From the NCBI GenBank assembly GCA_009829735.1, contig CM020619.1, positions 30,654,063-30,718,062 on the forward strand: a stretch of DNA of 64,000 bases. Direction: 5' to 3'. Positions 18,692 to 30,599 of this stretch are shown one piece after another. This DNA comes from Pyropia yezoensis. Lineage: Eukaryota > Rhodophyta > Bangiophyceae > Bangiales > Bangiaceae. The position numbers and the translations under genes are program-made. Position 1 is the stretch's first letter. Each line of letters opens with the position of its first letter. The notes below the pieces were generated by a model. The model made no database searches. It had not been told where the DNA came from and saw nothing but the letters and a program-made list of their open reading frames with translations.

Positions 18692-21600
18692 TCAAGGCAC
18701 GTCGCTGAAGCGCTCTCGATTGGAGAGAACCATGTGTCTGCCACCTCGCCACAGTGTGCCAACCACTGAGGCGATTGCCGCGACGTCCGCATAGCGGCGG
18801 GCGCCGCCAAAGCTTGAGAAGCAGTCCATCTGGCGGCGTCGCTCCGCAATTCCAAACCGACCGGTGCGGTCGGCGGTAGACTTAACGCATTCAATGTACG
18901 CAAAAGCGCTCGGCTTTTGCTCGATAAACACGAGGGCATAATGAAGAACCAGCCCGTACGTGCTCAACTCGTACTCTTCTCCAGAGCCGTCAGGCCTTCT
19001 TCGCCTGGCTGTCGACTGGACGCGCACGCAGTTGTTCCGCCTCTTCCGCTTGTCGTTGTCGGAGTTCGATCGCCGGGACCCAACGAGAACTCCATTCGGC
19101 AGTTGGAGCCGGAAGTACTTCTTGGCAAAAATCGCCTCTGGAATATTAAACCCAGGTTCCAATCTCAAAAGAGCCTTCAAATGCAGCAGCTCAGGTCCTG
19201 TCAAATACGTCGGCGCTTCTCGTGGAGGAAGAAGCACAGTGGTCGACCCGTCGTCGTGGGCCAATGAAAAGCTCCCTGAGCGAGGCGTCCCGTCAGGCGC
19301 GCTCGGGATGCCGGTGGCAGCGCACCACTCCTCGCCCAAGTGCTGCTCCGCAAAGCTTGTCACCAGCTCGGCCTTGTACTTGCATGATACTGCCTTGGCT
19401 AAAGACGGATACGGGTGGCTCTTCGACTTGATCAGCAGGGGCAATGTGCCAATGTATCTTTCCATCGGAAATTGCCAATAAACCCAGGCGGGGCCGCATG
19501 CCCGCAGATTTGGGACGACGTCCAGGAGAGCCGCTATAGTGGACCGACACAGGGGGACGCGCTCCCAGGCGCCCCTGTACACGTGCGAGTAGAAGAGTGT
19601 GCAGAACCGCTTCAGAAGAGCATGTACTTGGAGGATATCCACCTCCGTCAGTGCCCTCGGGTGGAAGAGAAGGCGGCAGGCCTGACAGAGGGCCATAAAC
19701 ATAGAAAAGCCGGTCTCGGAAATGCGGTCCGACAGGACTGCCTCCCCCGTCGATCAGATAAAAACCATCCAATCGACGGCTTTGTAGGAGCGGAAGCGGA
19801 CGTGCACGTCGCATAAGGAGCGCGCCTGGGACGCAGGCACGGTTGCCCTGCTCGCGGCAATTTCTTGTCCGACTGCTGCGGCGTGCGCGGTTGACATGCG
19901 GTAGGGCTCGTCTTCTTGTCCTTGAATAACGATCTTGCCGGAAAATAGTTTCCACAAAAACGGAACGACATTTTGCTGAATTAAGTGCACGGTGTCGTAA
20001 GGCGCCAAATCCACGCCTAGGTCCCCGATGTACTTCAGGCTCGGGTACTTCTCCCTGTCCTGCTGCGCCGGGGAGAAGAACAAAGACGGGCCTTTTACGC
20101 CCGTCTGCTTGCCGAGCTCGGTGATGTAATGTGCACTGCGGTGCTGCTGCTGCGCCTCCTCAACGGCGGCTGCGTGCAAGCGAAAGGCGCCAGGCGGGCG
20201 CCGGTCACTGGCCGGGTTTGTCCGCGAAAAAAGAATGGCGCCCGTCGATGGGTGCCTCGGGGGAAAGTAGTAGTGGGTCCCATGGTAGACCCCGTGGAAG
20301 CTGCGGAATCGGTTGGGGCAGCGCCCGTTATGGCCTGTCACGTTCGCAATATTGTCACCTCCGGGCATGTCCGTTGTGCACTGAATGGTGAACGCTGACA
20401 GGGTGTGCAGGGAGTCCGAGCCCGACACGGCAACGCCGTCGATACCCGTGGCCAAGTCTTCAAGCTCGTCCGCGATAGGCCGCAAAAAGGAGTCCAGGTC
20501 GACGGGCTGCTTGGGGCCAGATGTGATCGTCAGCTGCACTTGGGAAATGATCTTCGTTCGTGTATTTGGGTCCAGGTTGAGAATAATTGCAACGACTGGC
20601 CAGCCTTGAAATCCGAGTTGACGCCAGCCTCGAATCCGTCCGTGGAAATTGTCATAGCAACAGACGTGTCGGAGTTGAAAAGACCATTTGCGACGGCCGT
20701 TCGAAAGTTTGACCCGTCATACCAGTCGCGCACGCCTGTCACGGGCTCTGCGGCGGCCTGCCTCGCCCTGGCCATGGCTTCCACCATCCCGGGACCCAAC
20801 TGCGGATTAGCCAGCATGGCGGTCAGCCACGCCGTCAACGACCAGTACTTCACAGTGCGTCCGGGGGCACCGTTGTTCTTGTACCTGGCCGCGCCGCATG
20901 CATCGCAGGCAGATGCGCCTTCCCGAGCCCCCGTAAAAGCGACGCACCCGTTCAGGCTAGCGTGCACTTCACGCTCCTCCAAGTTGAGACTGGCGTCGAT
21001 GAAGGCGTCTTGCTTGTACTGTGTGCGGTAGGTCAGCGATCGACTGCGCTGGAGTAGGTAGTGTCGAACGGCGGCTTGCGTTAAGTTGTGCTCTATCACG
21101 AACGTGTAGGCGACAAAGTCGTCCACCAGGCTTTTGAACTGGTCTACTGGGAGGATGACCCCGTTCACCGGCACCAGCGGTGCCTCCACGACACCACCTA
21201 GGTCATGTAGGTCTTGGTAGTCGATACTCCCTGCCTCAGACGACTGCTCGGCACCAGAATCGAGTGAAAGGTTTGAACTACTTGAGCTCGAGGGTGCCGC
21301 CCAGAAGTCACCAGTGTAAGCGTCACTGTAAGCTGAGGAAGAATAGCTTGCTGCCCCGTCCAACTCGGCGTCATCCGACATGGTGCCGTCCGTCTCGTCC
21401 CCATCGGCATCCCGACGATCATCTAAAAGCCCCCCCTCCTCCCCCGCTGCCATGGGCAGGACAAGAGGGCCCCACGGCGGAGAGCCGGGTGGGGCAGGGG
21501 GGTGAGGGGTAGCGGGGGGGTTGCGATGGGGGGGGGGGAGTGGGGGAGAGGGGCGGGGGGGCGACGGGGGGGGGGGAGAACGGGGGGGGGGAGACGGGGG

Positions 21601-21954
21601 GGTGGGAGACGGGGGGGGGGAGACGGGGGGAGGGGAGGCGGGGGGAGGGCATACGGGGGGGGGGGAGGAGAGGGGGGGGGGTGATACGGGCGGGGGGGGT
21701 ACGGGGAAGGGGGAGACGGGGGGCGGGGCGGGGAAGGCAGCAGCGGGGGGGGGGTGGGCGGAGGTTGGGGCGGGGATGGCAGCGGGGCGGGGGGGGGCGG
21801 AGTGAGCGGATTGTGCTCCCCCCTGCCGCGCCTTGGCTTCCTCGCGTTGATGGCGATGAAATGTCGTCTTGCTGACGAGCCGTCGCCGCTTGTGCGTTCC
21901 ATCGCCGCACAAGGGGCACGGGCACAGGCGGTAGTCATCGTCATCGTCTGACAT
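18692..21954 (-). pseudogene. Transposase of transposon F (CMC, Plavaka/Tnp2-like), lightly decayed
   Basis: The ATG at 21954 opens MSDDDDDYRLCPCPLCGDG, a C-x2-C...H-x3-H zinc-finger-like start seen in Plavaka-type transposases, then a Pro-rich linker. The core continues MTISTDGFEAG, then in the next frame QGWPVVAIILNLDP, SGPKQPVDLDSFLRPIADEL, TDMPGGDNIANVTGHNG, then LPLCRSTIAALLDVVPNL and GPAWVYWQFPMERYIGTL, the usual Tnp2 C-terminal landmark. One frameshift lies near 20630 and one TGA at about 19754. Otherwise about 1,080 codons stay open, so decay is recent. The last residues are NRERFSDVP. The next gene of the element starts about 250 bases on once element A is removed. Confidence 0.82.
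21485..21800. repeat. G-rich tract coding the proline linker of the F transposase
   Basis: The plus strand is a run of GGGGGG and GGGAGACGGGGGG-like units. Read on the coding (minus) strand it gives PPPVSPPP-type repeats between the zinc finger and the acidic segment of the transposase. Many runs of three or more G make G-quadruplexes likely on the template strand. Repeat slippage here would keep or break the frame easily. Confidence 0.7.
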
Positions 21955-22439
21955 GGTGCGCCTGCTGTTGTTAGCGGCGGGTGCACAGGGAGCACGGTGA
22001 AAGGAACAGAGTGGGGACAAGTACAGGAGCAGTGAGCGTCGCTAGCGGCGATTCCAGGTGAGCGTGGTGCTGGAGAGGTTGCGGACTGAGAGAGACGCGC
22101 CGTGTGGATGCCCATACGGACCCTCTTATAGGGGCCGGTCGGTGCGCGCGCGTTTGCGAACTGGGTCCCTGGACGGCCACCAAGAGCGAAGCCAGGAATG
22201 CTGACACATGCGCTCAGAGCCACACGCTTCAGATGGGGGCTGGAAGGGACGCGTGCGCTCGGAGCAGCCCCAGAGTAGTCCAGAAGCGTCTGGACTGGCC
22301 CGCGCTCCCACGTCGACCCTTGCTGGCAGAGGTCAAATCTGCCACGTTTGGCGAGAGCTGTGACGGAGCCAGCGCTGGAGGGTCGAGATCTGGCCTGCCT
22401 CAAGACTTCGCCATCGGCCGACTCGCCACGGGTACCCGA

Positions 22440-22518
22440 AACCTGGATATCGAGGTTCAAACCTGGATATCGAGGTTCGAAAACCTCGATATCGAGGTTT
22501 TTTTTTTTTGTAGGGTAG
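22440..22518. repeat. Right terminus of transposon F: subterminal palindromes, TIR and TSD
   Basis: Copies of the 18-bp motif start at 22440, 22460 and 22482. The third, AACCTCGATATCGAGGTT, is a perfect palindrome. TTTTTGTAGGG (22505-22515) is the exact complement of the left-end repeat, and TAG (22516-22518) repeats the left flank. This end is 5' to the transposase, so it should also hold its promoter. Confidence 0.8.
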
Positions 22519-24100
22519 GAGAGAGCGTTGATGAGTGCGTCAGCCACTTAACGTCGCCAGAACTGGGGTGTCCACTTCACGTGTACACCTACTTCGGCTG
22601 CTCTCGGGGTGGGGAGGGCTCTGGCGTTTGTATCGGCATCCCCGCGTGTGCCGCATTGGGGTTTTGTTCACGGGGGCGCTGGTGGTGGGGAGGGTCGCGG
22701 CGTTCGTCGCGGCTCCCCTGCATGCACCGCGTTGGGTTTTCGTTAACTGGGGCGTAGCATGTGGGAAGGGCCTTACCACCCGAGTCGGCCGCTCGTCTTT
22801 CCCGAACTGAGTTGTCCGCGGTGGTGCGCACCGGCATCGGCGAGGCACGGGAATGGGAATGATAGGGCTTTCGTCGCAACTCTCCTCGCGTGTGGTGCAC
22901 TGCACTGTCGGCGGCCTTTAGGCGCACCGCCTTTTGGCACAAGGAACATGATGCGAGGGACACATTCCCGCAAATTGTGCGAGGCATTGGTCGACAGATG
23001 ACAACGTCCTCCCAGGGCAGGGCCGCAGAGAGCACTCGGCCTCGAAGAGCGCATCTGCCGGCAGAGGCTGCTGACCATCATGCCAGTGCGCGCCTAGAAC
23101 ATGTGCATCGGAAGCACGGTGTTCTGCCATGGTAAGAAAGCAGGGTTGATATATTTTGCGAAAGCATCCATCGTTAGTAAAAACATGCGATAATTATTGA
23201 AAACGTTTCTGATAGTTATCGCCCAGGAGCCACGTGTTAGGATGACAGCAATGAATTAACCTCGTCGCGCCCAACACGAGTTGCCTGACAAGCTGCGGAC
23301 ACGGCTTTCGAAAAGGGCGTAGAGCCTAAATTGGGCCGCGTAGTGCGCTGGCGGCGGAGAACGTGCCGCGTGGGGCGGCCGCACCCGCCGTGTACAGTAC
23401 ACCGCGGAGGATGTGAAGTCCTGGTCGGCGTACGGAGCTCCTATCGTCCTCGTGGTGTGGGTCTGGATCTTGGCTGGGCACGCTGCCGTACCGTATCGCG
23501 GCTATGTACACAGCTCCGAAGACGACGACAGGGTGCGGCACTGCCGCGTAATCAGGCGGTCCGGTCTGGTCTGATGGGCCTCCGAGCCGACACGTGGTGG
23601 AACACGTGGACGTCTGATAATCATTGTCGTTCCGGTTCTCCTGAACCTTATTCTTTTCTGATAATTTACGCGATAATTTTGACTCAATAATTACCGCCTC
23701 TCAACCCTGTGAGAAAGCCGGTCATCAAACGCACACACCGCCCGCCCACAGCGTCATCATGAGCTTGCCTGTATGACGGAGCTCCTTTCAGTTGAAGCTC
23801 TCCTGTAGCTTGTAATCTGACGGCTCAGACTGTGGCAGATTGGACCGGAGTTCGGTACCAATATTTCGGACACTTGGGCTGAGTAGGCCCGACCGAAAGT
23901 CGAAATTCATTCGACCCATTGAGGTGAAAGTCTTTGACTTTCGAACGGACATTCGACTTGGACTTGCGACATGCAAGCGCAGAGTTTTGCACCTGGTACT
24001 TTTTTTCTTGGGATTCTTGTGTCGCGGCCGGACGGGTTTTCTACGTTTGTATGCTTTGCGTGTGGAGTGGTTTGATTGGCTTGTTTGAGTGTGCGTTTTT
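22519..24100. other. Intergenic DNA, no gene recognised
   Basis: Mixed composition, less GC-rich after 23130. Two diverged copies of a roughly 100-base segment lie around 22620-22760. Open frames are short and unlike known proteins. Nothing else is supported. Confidence 0.5.
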
Positions 24101-24149
24101 CTGAGTGTTTTGAGAGGTTTGCGTGAGCGTGTGAGGAGGGTTGATTAGG

Positions 24150-26830
24150 AGGGCTAGCAAGGTGGGGAGACTCCACCTTGGCTGGCCAAGCAAGTAAACA
24201 CCGTCTGGCTCCGACACATCTTGTTCGTGCCGTGGTGAGTCGACCCACTCACCACACGCAAGACGCGTGCTCGGTTGTTCGAGGTGCTTGCTTCCGGTGT
24301 CCCCAGTTGGGATACCGGCAGTATTCGTCCCCCTTCCCTCATTCGGGGTTGGTGGTTGGGAACACTGCCACAGATGGTGGATCAGCTGGGGAGAGGATAT
24401 CGACTTTGGTACCTCCCTTGGCCGGGGAAGGGACCGAGTTTGCCCCTCTCCCCCTTTGGTACCGAGACTTCCGGTGACACGATCAGCTCCCCTTTGTGCT
24501 GAGGGTTCGCGGGGCGACGAGGTTGGTCACCGAGAGTGTCGGTGGGAGACCCCGAGTTTCGGGAAACCTCACTGCCTTCCTTGAGGTAGGTTAAGAGGCG
24601 GACCGTGCTTTGAGGGACTCCCTAGCTAACGATCCCCGACTCTGGGCACTGTGTCATTTTTGTTGACTCCACGTGACTCTTGTGGAGATGGCTGGCGAGG
24701 GAGACCCCCTCATTGCGCCGAGTGTACCTTGGGAGGGGGAGCGTAGTCCTCCGCCGCCTGGCGGAGTTCCACCCAGGCCGGGCAATGTGGATTCGGTGGG
24801 TCCAGAGGTTAGACCGCGACGGCGGTCGGCCAGGTTCTTTCCTAGGCCGTCCCCGGAAGAGACGGGCGGAGTTTCCCAGGCTCCGGCGGGAGTGCCGAGA
24901 TAGCGTCATGCTCCGGCAACCTCTCCGAGGGATGACGACACCCACTTCGGCTTGGGACAGCCGACCGGCGGAGGTCGCGGGACTGGGATTTCCATGCCCC
25001 GGGTTGGTGGGTCCGCGCCACGACTGGTGCTGGAAGGACCAGGCGGGAGCTCGAGTCGAGCTCCGCCGGGGTCATCCGGTGTCATGGATGACTTGCTGAT
25101 GACCGCCATCGCACAAGTTGTGCGTGAGGAGGCAGGGAAGGCGTTGCAGGGGAATACCTCTTCACCTGCGCAGGCCTTAAGGCGGCAGAGTCGACGCGAG
25201 AGTCGACGCACTCTCAGACGAGAGGTGGACTTTGAGTCTCAGTCCTCCTCGAGTGTCAAGTCGAGCGATGAGTATCGCGGCCGACGAGGTCGTGTAACTC
25301 ACATGGACCGACCAGGGACTAGAGTGGTCCCTGGTAAAATTGTGGCAAACAACCCTTTATACCACGTTGTCTTCGACTGTGAGACATGCGCGTTGGTCAA
25401 TAAGTCGTTGACCTACACCAACAGTCAGGCCCGGGCTTTGGCCCGACGCAAGAAGCACGTTGCTCAGTCCTTCGGGGTTCGATCCGAGTGGGATGGAACC
25501 CCATCCATCAAGGTCTTCCAGTTTTCGCATAAGCTCGCAAAAGCCTGTGATGACAATGATGTCTCTGATGCTGAGTCGTTGTTCATGCTTCAGGACTTCA
25601 CCAAGGAGCCACTCCGCTCCAAGGTGATGAACGTCATGCCCAGTCGGCATGGTCGCCCCTCCGGCGACGTAACTTCCTACCTGGAGTTGGTCAACTGGTT
25701 GATTCTTCTACACGCAGACGAAGCCTTCTTGGCCGCGCAGTTTGAAAAGTTCAACCGCGCCACCCAGAGTAAGGGTGAGGATGAACGGGAGTTCACTGAA
25801 CGACTGCGTCAGCTGAACATCCTATGTGGCTCTGTCTACCCCCAAGGAGTCATGAAGGGGCGCTTTGTGGAGGGTGTCGACAGAGCAGCTCGTGCGACTG
25901 TGCGGGAGCGCAACACGCCGACCATACCTTTGGCGGAGTCAGCACGCATCGCCCAGACTAAAGGCGATGAGTACCGCTAGATTGTGTCTGAACAGCGGAA
26001 GGAAGGAGAGAAGGAGACTAAGGGAGCGGAAGCAGGTCGCTTCCGCCGAGCTGCAAGGGTGCGTTCCTATACTCGGGCGCACCCTGTAGTGACTTCACCC
26101 TCAACTCGAGGAGCTGAAGAGGTGGTAGCTGCCATCCCGGACGAGCCAATGAGGAAGGCGGGACCACCGGCAACGATGAGTGATCGGCCGTGATGGCAGT
26201 GTTCCAAGTCGGGACACTGTGCAGCCCAATGCCCAACTCTAGATGCCCGACTGAGAGCTGTGTTGGCTCGCAGTCTGAGGTTTGGTACTCAGACAACTGA
26301 GTCGGGTACTCGGCCCCACACCACTCGTGTGGCGGCCACGACTCAACCAGAGTCAGAAGATGAGTCCAGGCTGGAGGAGGGGGAAGACTCTACCTCCAGC
26401 TCAAGTGGCGACGGCGCTCAAACATCCGAGGTGGTTGAGGGAAACGCCTAGCCGCTGGGAACAAGAAGGACCCAGCTCTCCCAGCGGCAACGGAGCGGGT
26501 TGCTTCGCATTCACCGCCCGATGGGAGTGTGAAGGTCCTGACCCGACCTCGCGGAGTGAGGCCTAGAGCCAAGGCCCCACTGCGGAAGCACGACCCGAGT
26601 CGAATTGAGTCGGTGCTGGTAGGGAGTAACTACCAGGTCGCAGCTCGACTCTGGCTGCACGATGGATATGAGTTTGCCTCTTGTGTCGTAGTCGACACAG
26701 GCTCGGCCGTCTCCTTCATCAGGCAAGAGTTTTTGCCGGATGGGACCGAGGTGAGTCCGTGTATAAGTGGTGCTGCCCGCGAGGTGCTTCAGAATAGAGG
26801 GCGGCGAGGAATGTGTGCAAGGGGGCACCG
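24150..26830 (+). mobile_element. Ty3/gypsy fossil D: Gag and protease remnant
   Basis: The plus strand from about 25080 to 25980 encodes a Gag capsid region clearly related to Gag of element B: VVFDCETCALVNKSLTY, EWDGTPSIKVFQFSHKLAKA, DVTSYLELVNWL. A CCHC knuckle-like CSKSGHCAAQC follows near 26200, and a retropepsin segment VVDTGSAVSFIRQEFLPDG near 26690. RT, RNase H and integrase were not found. The copy is broken in several places and truncated, so it is older than A. LTR edges could not be fixed, so the ends are approximate. Confidence 0.75.
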
Positions 26831-28050
26831 GTGTGGGGAGGAGAATCCGCAGATTTTAATCATCGCCTCTAATTGGCTCCCCAGCAATGGCCATCGTTTG
26901 GCGCGTCCGGCCAACTCCCTTAGACGCAAACTCGGGCGCTCCGGTGGTGGGCTTTGTCTTGTTCAACGAGGCGTGCTCGCACGCCACCGAGAATGCGCGC
27001 GCGCCCTACGGCCAACATAGTTGTCTTCGGCCCGTACTTTTTAAGAGGACGGCTCGGGGAGGCGGGGGCGAGTCTTTCGGACTATGACTGATAAAATGGA
27101 CCAGAGAATAGACATGGATTGAGCGAGCGAGGAGTGGGAATGGCTCAGGGCGCAAGCTTGTGGGACGAAGAACCAAATTGACAAAGTTTTGTCATGTCAG
27201 CGTGTCGCCTGCTGCTGCTCGTTTTCGGCTCCAGGTCGATAGCCCTCTGAATTTCACCCGGAAGCGACCGCGCCCCGCTGTACGGGTGCTTCTCGAGCGG
27301 AGCTTTAATTTGCGATGTGGGCTTGGCGCGGGCCGGGTAATGGATCCTTGCATATAGCGGGTCGAGGTGGGATTGAGAAACTCTGTGACCGAATATAATT
27401 CGTTGGGGCCAGTCGATACGTTGGTGCGCATGCTGAGGAGAAGGTGTCGAAAGTGTAGCCTCCGCTCGTTGAGGCTCGCGCGAGGTGGCAGTGGCAATAT
27501 TCTTCCTCAAAACGTCCGAACTGCGGGATCTGGCCGGGTCGGAAGATTTGTCGGACCTTCCACTGTATTTTCGACGAAGACGATGCTGAACGACGGATGT
27601 GCTTGGATTTGCATTTGCAGGGCGGGTCACCGCCGTCCGTGCATCGTCCCTCTTCAGTGAGGCGTCTGTGGGAGTCGGGACGGAGGTGCGTGAGGAGCGA
27701 CCGCGTCCACGAAGGGGTCGGCGATGCAGGCGATTACAAAGAGATGTAGTAAATTAGAGAGCAAGACAACTATTGCCGTGGTGATCTCTCCTTGGCAACG
27801 CCGGCCATTCCACTCGTGCTACAGTCAATTGTTGCTGAGAAAAGTAAAAGGCAGCGCACTGCAGCGTGCATGCAATGAGTTGCACGTGGTTCCGGTCGCC
27901 AGCAATGGTGACGTCCTTGCCCCTCCCCCCCGCCAAAGCCGAAAAATTCACTCTTTACCCGCTGAATCTTCAATCCGTGGCGGCCACGTCGAGCGCGCAC
28001 GCTGCGCGCTGCCGCCTCTTCCCAAACATCCCCCATCGGTATCCACACAG
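26831..28050. other. Intergenic DNA, no gene recognised
   Basis: Short open frames only, with no recognisable domain. It may include the decayed 3' part of fossil D. Confidence 0.45.
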
Positions 28051-28053
28051 GAC

Positions 28054-28556
28054 ATGGCGTCCTCGCCCGGAGGAGCGGCGTCTGCCATCGCGGGCGGACG
28101 CCCCGGTGCGCCACGGCCGCCGTGGCCACAGCAGCGTCCAGCTCCAGGGGCCTCGCCAGCGGCGGCAGCAGCGGCGGCAGCGGCGTTGACAGTGAAGACT
28201 TCAGCGGCACCACCGCCTCCGATGGTGGCAGCAGCAGCGGCGGGGACGTGCCCAGGGCAGACGCCGGAGCCAGGTCTCTCGCCGCTTGCGGGCCTGCTGA
28301 ATCTATACCCGGTGGGGGCAGCGAGACCGCCGCGTTAGCAGCCTCCCCTTCTTCGCCGCACGACGCTCCTCTGACAATGCCGATGTGGCGGTTGCTATTC
28401 GCACGTGCTAGGTTGGCGGCGACGGCCACGGCAGCGGCACGGTCCGCCTGGAGGGTCGTTTCCAGCAGCAGTACCACCGCCGCGACGCACCCCCGGATGA
28501 GAATGGGCACTCCTGGGGAGGCGGCGAGGCACGCCGCCGTAAGCGGCGCATTGTAG
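28054..28556 (+). CDS. Possible low-complexity protein gene (weak)
   Basis: An ATG at 28054 follows a C-rich leader. A second frame from 28122 encodes a Ser/Gly/Asp-rich stretch (GVDSEDFSGTTASDGGSSSG) and then an Ala/Arg-rich helix-like part ending in AARHAAVSGAL. Composition in the second frame looks protein-like, but there is no domain, both strands are open and the two frames would need splicing. Treat as a candidate only. Confidence 0.22.
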
Positions 28557-28599
28557 CCGGAAAAGCGCAAACGGCCAGCGGGGGTCATGACCACGCTGT

Positions 28600-30590
28600 C
28601 AATATTGAGGCCCTACCTCATTTGGCCAACGTTTCTGTCGCCGTCAACCGGATGGTGACGGCGCGAGAGTGTCCACAGGAGGGGCGGAGCGAAGGGCGGA
28701 CGGGCGATCGGGGTCCGACGACGTCCTGAACAGTCGGTTGAGCATCAGTTAGGCGACGTAATTGATGGGGGGACGGAATAGGTGGCGTTGGTGGGGCGCT
28801 TCGACCGTTGGCTGCCACCGGGGGTTTCGTCGCGGCCGTGGCGTCAGCGGCGGCTGGAGCGGCGGCGACCTCGCCTGTAAGGGTCTTACGACCCCTGAGC
28901 GTTCCTCCCTCCGCTCTAACGGATGGGAGAGGGGTCGCAGGGTCGCGCCCTTTCGGCAGTGTCGAGAGATGCGCCCCCTGGCATATACATGGGGCCCTCT
29001 CGACATCTCTGATTCACCCGGTTTTGGGTGGATCCCTCCCCCGACCTTTTCCCTGAAAATGTTCCGGGGAAATGCTCGGGTAGTCCGGAATGGTAACATT
29101 TCCGGGCTCCCCAAGTGTTGGAGAACCCTTGGGAAATGGGTGTATTTATATGCCTCACACTTCCTAAGTCATCGGGTTACCTGGATTAGCTGGGTTACTT
29201 GATCAGGACGATTCGGGAAGGTGTGTTCACATCGTCCAGAGGGACTCCCTTGCTCTTTATTGGATGTTTGAGTGAGCGCGTGTTGGCCTGCTCCTGGGTC
29301 CCTCTGTGGACCTCGGCCCGCGGACCAAAGAGGGTTGGTTATTTGCGTGTGCTGGGCCCGCTTCCGGGGAACAAAGATAAGAAACGACCTTGCGTTATCC
29401 TCTTGCTCCCCGTCTGGGACGCCTCTTCCTTTAAATCGTGGCTTCGTTCTCCTGCGGTTTTAGCTCTAGGGTTCACACCTGGGGTTCCCCATCCACTAGG
29501 GAAGGTAAGAATTATTTGTTTTCCGGGCTTAGACCCAAAGATCCACAACATCGCCCCCCCAGCTCGCACTGCTCACCCAGTTCTTCCCAATCGTACTCCA
29601 CGCTTCACAGCATAAGATTTGCACAGACGGCTCGAGCACGGTGGCGGTGAAGGCAGCCGCCGCCGCCGACGTGCCGGGGGTGTCGGTCTTGGTGGTCGGC
29701 AGGGACCAGGCTACCCATGGCAGCCACGGTCACCGCTGAACCCGTTGCAGCGACGGGAATTCTGGACACACGCTATGGGCCCATGCCGTCTGCGGCGAGG
29801 CGGTGGCGGCTGCGCCGCCCGAAATGTGCTGCACCACAGTTCTCTCTTTGTGAATAGTGCGTGACCTTCAGGTCCTCCCCTTTCTTTAATAAATTGAGAC
29901 ATTATTCGGGCATGGCTCGTGTTTGTGGGTGGCGCGTTAGGCGAGCAGGTGTTCCTATCCGATGTTTCCCGTCCCCGTTGTTGCTAGTGGGGCAGCGGAC
30001 GAGCCCTGACCTCTCAACCCCGGTGCCTTGTGTCAGCCCCTGCGACCTGACTGTGTCGGATACGGAGGCCCCGAGGCGCCATGGAGGGGTCACAGGCGTG
30101 GAGGAGGACGTGGAGTGACGTCCCTTCAAGCCCCCGACAAAGGCAGGGACAGTGGTCGTGAGCCGGAGTGATGAGAGTGACAACAGGAGGAGGGTGACAT
30201 CGGCAGCTGCTCGACGAGTTTGCTCACATTTGGGATCACTGCGGAGACCACAGCAGCAACATTGGGGATTCGAATCGCCTGGTGGCTGAGCTAATGCGGC
30301 ACAACGTGCGACTACATCTTGCCGGCAGTGCAGCAGTGAATAGCAACCCGGCCACTGCAATCTCGAGCGTCCCTCTCCTCACTAACACTCATCACTCCCC
30401 CCGCGTCATCGAACAACCAACTCGGCCACCGCGATCGCGCTCTCCCCCTTGTCGGCGCGGCTTCGTTTCCCCGCGCCCGATTGCACCGCTGTGCCAGAGC
30501 CGACCTCAGCGTGTCTTGTAAATCTTATTCCAGTGCGCAGTGCAGGTCTATGCACGACAAGAGTGCAGCGGGGTCGACAGTCGACGTGAA
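28600..30590. other. Long non-coding stretch
   Basis: No convincing gene. Around 28900-29200 is a promoter- or LTR-like block with a TATTTATA near 29141 and the repeated word TTCCGGGG/CCGGGGAA, but I could not find a second copy in the window to call it an LTR. A minus-strand open frame near 29900-30360 matches nothing I know. Confidence 0.45.
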
Positions 30591-30599
30591 GGGCCTCCT

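Larger units (their letters stand above)
6306..22515 (-). mobile_element. CMC-superfamily (CACTA/Plavaka-like) DNA transposon F, with nested Ty3 element A
   Basis: Both ends are visible: an 11-bp inverted repeat, CCCTACAAAAA at left and its complement at right, a 3-bp TAG target duplication, and matching subterminal arrays of an 18-bp near-palindrome. Three-base duplications and subterminal repeats are family features of En/Spm elements. Taking out Ty3 element A and one copy of its 5-bp duplication leaves about 6.0 kb. Gene content on the minus strand is a transposase at the right (21954 to 18692) and, about 250 bases after it once A is removed, a multi-exon gene with a cyclin-box-like segment (8280 to 6701). 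The transposase has one frameshift and one in-frame stop, so this copy is probably not autonomous now, although it is only lightly decayed. Confidence 0.8.

Noticed and set aside
28900-29570. Solo LTR
   Set aside because: It has a TATA-like motif and palindromic words, but no second copy in the window and no clear TG/CA ends or duplication.
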